Origin: Planctomycetota bacterium
GTDB taxonomy: Bacteria > Planctomycetota > Phycisphaerae > Phycisphaerales > SM1A02
Assembly (NCBI GenBank): GCA_027295365.1
Contig: JAPULD010000128.1
Location: forward strand, 1-9,483
Length of the DNA stretch: 9,483 bases
Reading direction: 5' to 3'
Within the stretch, counting starts at the first letter, position 1, and every line of letters starts with the position of its first letter. The notes beneath the pieces are model-generated. The model made no database searches. It was not told the origin of the DNA and worked only from the letters and a program-made list of their open reading frames with translations. Shown piece after piece: positions 8,101 through 9,483 of this stretch. The translations under genes were made by a program, and so were the position numbers.

Positions 8101-8319
8101 CGCCTTGATGAGGCACGAACGACGCTCGATACCGGGTATGACATACTCATCAAATCCATGGGGTCCACCAACGAATACACCATCGTTGCGGTCGAATCCT
8201 ACATCGAGCTCTACACGAAATTGCACGAACTCGATCCCGAAAATGGATACGAGGCCAAAGTGCAGGACTGGCAAGCCAAGCTGCCAACCCCAGATCCAGA
8301 AGAAACCGACTCGCAGTAA
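5161..8319 (+). CDS. Membrane Ser/Thr protein kinase with TPR sensor domain
   Basis: A 1052-residue PknB-like kinase of planctomycete style. Residues 1-55 are polar and probably disordered. The kinase domain spans about 57-325: glycine loop GEGGMG (65-70), Lys87 in IALKLI, probable helix-C Glu105, HRDLKPGN (177-184, catalytic Asp179), DFG (197-199), the APE-like SPE (228-230) and Asp244 in RSDVYALG. All key residues are present, so it should be active. One membrane segment (about 350-373) follows the EPIAARPPSLSYQFSKFAARN linker. Next comes a coiled-coil-like stretch (374-420) and then a TPR array (about 500-1020) of kinesin-light-chain type, presumably outside the cytoplasm. No Shine-Dalgarno sequence precedes ATG 5161. 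Activation by ligand or partner binding to the TPRs is inferred; substrates are unknown. It is divergent from idh with its own transcript, and no clear terminator follows directly. GC content falls sharply where the TPR part begins (about 6655). Confidence 0.93.
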   Translation: MSDSTEPNDPPLRPSDVPTFDETIGKTHPDSSNTSEVSLHSKVAMGDGLKPGDTFDQYTIKDVLGEGGMGVVYRAQQQHPKRDIALKLIRPGFLTETLLKRFQLEAEILARLNHPGIAHVYQADIQGGVPYFAMEVIEGQPLSVFADEHKLSTRQRLELFTKICDAVQHAHQNGIIHRDLKPGNILITQDGQPKILDFGVARATDSDIQMTAVETNLGQLVGTVPYMSPEQAAGDPSNIDTRSDVYALGVILFELLSLRMPYDVSEKLIHEAVRVIQETEPTRLSMISKTMSGDIETIVGKALEKEKDRRYQSASAMGDDIQRYLGNEPIAARPPSLSYQFSKFAARNKALMGGVCAVFLVLVVGIIATGMALNRALAAEAEANRNFKDATAARLAETEAKQLATNRANELEVITEFQSNMLSDIDAEAMGAMLRRQIGSELRADLESKGNDEAKIEEAIQQLNNEMPWFNPTNVALDLLDEHVLGRAVETIDEQFGDQPLTKAKLQQSLGNTYFDIGRFDPALRLHQSSLDIYRAELGDEHPDSLQLFHDLGMTYLRLGQTDEAESILLQVLDQRKQILGHEDPNTLESMMLLGLVYIKAARFNDAKPLLEESLAIRRRILNEDSNQLHESIVNLGVLNTEQGHFEKAEELFLEVFALMNRTYGESHPITLSNMNRLGTMYRILGQFDKAEPLMDRSLEIKRTMLGDEHPDTLNAMGNLADLYTAQGRFPEAEHMFLDVLAIKKRVIGDDNPLTLDTMTGLGSMYVLQGNLDQAELILIDTHERQKRVLGERHPATLITMNNVGSMYWNRGLFEQARPYMIDNLAILMDVLGPEHPTTLAAMSNAAILHQNDGRLDKAEPLMTSLLEIRRRTLGIDHPKTLTTMNNLGAVYLDLAMLEKAAPLLEEGLRVTTSTLGEQHPNTVVATVSLAELYQKIDRHEEAEVLLARAVTTAQSIWPKGMWIIAAFQVIHGKTLVALDRLDEARTTLDTGYDILIKSMGSTNEYTIVAVESYIELYTKLHELDPENGYEAKVQDWQAKLPTPDPEETDSQ
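6658..8220 (+). repeat. Array of twelve 42-residue TPRs within the kinase
   Basis: The repeat-end motif (L-G-x-x-H-P-x-T-L and variants) recurs with its first residue at 538, 580, 622, 664, 706, 748, 790, 832, 874 and 916 of the kinase, then in degenerate form at 958 and 1000. The spacing is exactly 42 residues (126 bp) throughout, with no insertion or deletion. Units are diverged at DNA level, so this is an old array and not a recent tandem expansion. The unit length and motif match the TPR_10/TPR_12 (kinesin light chain) subclass. Confidence 0.85.
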
Positions 8320-8705
8320 GGATCACCCCATTTCATTTTCTCGATTTCATCATCCACTTCGCTGATGATCATGGCGGTTCCGTCGGCATGTGACGGGACG
8401 ATACCGGTCAACACTCTCACGTCTTCGTGCGAAGGGCTCACCTTGAACGACCCGTTTCAGGGGATCATTCTTTCAGGACTCACGGATGATTCTGGATTAC
8501 CGGAACGGTGGCATTGTCTTCGACAACTTTCTCTGGGGATGTCCGTTGCCGTCGGGCCTCACACAAGATTCCGATGATTGATGATTTGATAAACAGTTGC
8601 TAACTCATTCGAAGTCGTCGCCCAGAATCCACACGTTCGGATTTGATGGAATTAAAATTATTTTTTTGTACCGTGTTAGTTCTTTATAAACGGATTTCAA
8701 GGCCG

Positions 8706-8719
8706 CTCGATATATCGAG
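8706..8719. promoter_or_regulatory. Perfect 14-bp palindrome, possible operator
   Basis: CTCGATATATCGAG is a perfect inverted repeat with no spacer. It lies 16 bp downstream of a TATAAA box (8685-8690) and about 180 bp before the start of the secreted repeat protein. Position relative to a -10-like box would suit a repressor site, but no protein is known to bind it here and no second copy was seen in the window. Confidence 0.35.
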
Positions 8720-8783
8720 TTATCGCTTGGTGATGGCGTGTTCATTCTCATTCTTTTGATCTAGTGATTCCTATTAACCCGAA

Positions 8784-8819
8784 TGTGAACCGTCAATCAC
8801 GGCTCACACGCCTCTTTTT
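8784..8819 (+). terminator. Hairpin with T-tract, possible terminator or leader structure
   Basis: TGTGAACCGT (8784-8793) pairs with ACGGCTCACA (8799-8808) with one A/C mismatch around a 5-base loop. A five-T run (8815-8819) follows after six bases. The distance between stem and T-run is longer than usual for an intrinsic terminator. It lies 465 bp after the kinase stop and 82 bp before the next ATG, so it could end kinase transcription or be a structure in the leader of the next gene. Confidence 0.35.
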
Positions 8820-8901
8820 CGTTGTTAGCTCTTGCAACTCTCTTCACGGTGCGTCATGGTGCGCACCCCCTGGGTTCGAGTGCCAAAGAGAAGAGGTTTT
8901 C

Positions 8902-9483
8902 ATGAACACTCACTCGTGTACTATCGCAGGGTTCGTTCTGGCCGGTGGGGCGGCTTTGTGGGCTGGGGCAGAAATCTCGCATTCCCAGGAATCCAGACTC
9001 GGCGGAGTTGTCTCGATTGCCAATACGACCACCGCACTCTTTCTCACGCGATTCGGCGACGACTGCAACTCGAACGGCATTCCCGACAGTCAGGAACTCG
9101 ACACGGACGGTGACGGCCTGATCGATGATTGCGATTTCGATGATGACAACGATGGCGTCAACGACACCCTTGATCTGGATCCACTCGACCCGACGGTGTG
9201 TGGCGATCTGGACGGCGACACCTGCGACGACTGCTCCATCGGGTCGGACGGTTTCGGGCCGCAATCGGACGTGATGCCGTTCAACGACGGCCCCGACTTC
9301 GACAACGACGGCATCTGCGATGCCGGCGATCTCGACGATGACAACGACGGCGTGGCGGACGTCTCGGACCTCGACCCATTCAATCCCAACGTCTGTATCG
9401 ATCTGGATGAAGATTCCTGCGACGACTGCACGAGTGGCCGTTTCGATCCGACGAACGACGGCCCGGACAACGACGGCGACGGC
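8902..9483 (+). CDS. Secreted Asp-rich protein with thrombospondin type 3-like repeats (partial)
   Basis: The frame runs from ATG 8902 off the right edge without a stop, giving 194 residues. AAGAGG (8891-8896) lies 5 bases before the ATG. Residues 1-24 form a signal peptide (hydrophobic IAGFVLAGGAALWAGA), so the protein is exported. After a short linker, DDCNSNGIPDSQELDTDGDG (53-72) begins a strongly acidic region: 45 of residues 61-194 are Asp. The motifs DTDGDG, DFDDDNDGV, DLDDDNDGV and DNDGDG are the Ca2+-binding loops of thrombospondin type 3-like repeats. A 65-residue unit repeats, with Cys100/108/111 returning as Cys165/173/176, probably as disulfides. Such proteins in planctomycetes are usually cell-surface or matrix proteins, often much longer and with a C-terminal sorting or anchoring segment, which would lie outside the window. 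The exact role is unknown. It does not look cotranscribed with the kinase. Confidence 0.85.
   Translation, partial: MNTHSCTIAGFVLAGGAALWAGAEISHSQESRLGGVVSIANTTTALFLTRFGDDCNSNGIPDSQELDTDGDGLIDDCDFDDDNDGVNDTLDLDPLDPTVCGDLDGDTCDDCSIGSDGFGPQSDVMPFNDGPDFDNDGICDAGDLDDDNDGVADVSDLDPFNPNVCIDLDEDSCDDCTSGRFDPTNDGPDNDGDG
9139..9483 (+). repeat. Tandem 65-residue Ca-binding repeat units
   Basis: Unit 1 covers 9139-9333 and unit 2 starts at 9334 and is cut by the window edge. Both read DDDNDGV, then D-x-D-P, then a lone Cys, then a CDDC motif. Alignment is gapless to the CDDC motif; after it the second copy is about 8 residues shorter up to the shared NDGPD motif, so the units vary in length. Codons differ at many silent sites, so the duplication is not recent. 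Confidence 0.7.

Larger units (their letters stand above)
8320..8901. other. Intergenic region of 582 bp without a convincing gene
   Basis: No recognisable coding sequence lies between the kinase stop and the next start. The left half (to about 8575) has ordinary composition and only short, signal-free frames. The right half is AT-rich: 8641-8700 has 14 G+C in 60 bases, including a run of T at 8661-8667 and TATAAA at 8685-8690. It also holds a perfect 14-bp palindrome and a hairpin followed by T residues (listed separately). It is probably the control region of the gene starting at 8902, plus the 3' region of the kinase gene. Confidence 0.55.

Noticed and set aside
8416..8440. Short self-complementary stretch around CTTCG/CGAAG
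   Set aside because: The two arms are separated by only two bases, too tight for a stable hairpin, and no T-run follows.
8211..8441. Minus-strand frame of 76 codons overlapping the kinase 3' end
   Set aside because: Its N-terminal ~40 residues look vaguely protein-like, but it starts with GTG, lacks a clear ribosome binding site and overlaps the kinase by over 100 bp. I could not support it as a gene.
8365..8577. Plus-strand frame of 70 codons after the kinase
   Set aside because: No ribosome binding site, no recognisable motif or signal peptide, and ordinary intergenic composition.
9090..9470. Minus-strand Ser-rich frame of 126 codons at the right end
   Set aside because: It is the reverse complement of Asp-rich repeat codons (GAC/GAT read backwards gives Ser/Val-type codons), and so an artefact of the repeat protein.

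Overview
The window looks like a piece of a planctomycete chromosome, most likely from the Phycisphaerae side of the phylum. This is inferred from gene content, not from a marker gene. The clues are a Ser/Thr kinase joined through one membrane segment to a long TPR sensor, a secreted Asp-rich protein with a 'DDCNSNGIPD' motif and thrombospondin-type-3-like repeats, a moderately GC-rich genome, and many short secreted proteins of unknown function. No mobile element, CRISPR array, tRNA or rRNA was recognised.

Layout, left to right. Positions 1-261 (+) hold the last 86 codons of smc, the chromosome-condensation ATPase. Positions 379-1215 (+) encode a soluble protein made almost wholly of eight 34-residue TPRs. 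A hairpin with a T-tract on the minus strand separates it from a convergent minus-strand pair: a secreted coiled-coil protein of unknown function (2735-1956), followed 51 bp later by a DUF1579-type exported protein (1904-1287). Upstream of these, also on the minus strand, an NAD-type isocitrate dehydrogenase (4965-3934) is followed after 23 bp by an alpha/beta hydrolase (3910-3023), probably as one operon. A 195-bp divergent spacer separates idh from a 1052-residue kinase-TM-TPR protein on the plus strand (5161-8319). A 582-bp spacer without a convincing gene follows. It contains an AT-rich patch, a perfect 14-bp palindrome and a terminator-like hairpin. The window ends inside a secreted calcium-binding-type protein (8902 to beyond 9483).

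Functionally this is mostly an ordinary chromosomal neighbourhood: housekeeping genes (smc, idh) mixed with lineage-specific signalling and envelope proteins. The kinase probably senses something outside the cytoplasm through its TPR array and signals inward. The three exported proteins would act in the periplasm or on the cell surface. I found no strong evidence for a new multi-gene system. The points most worth a second look are the indel-free 42-residue repeat array of the kinase with its composition shift, the small secreted coiled-coil/DUF1579 pair, the repeat protein cut by the right edge, and the palindrome upstream of it.
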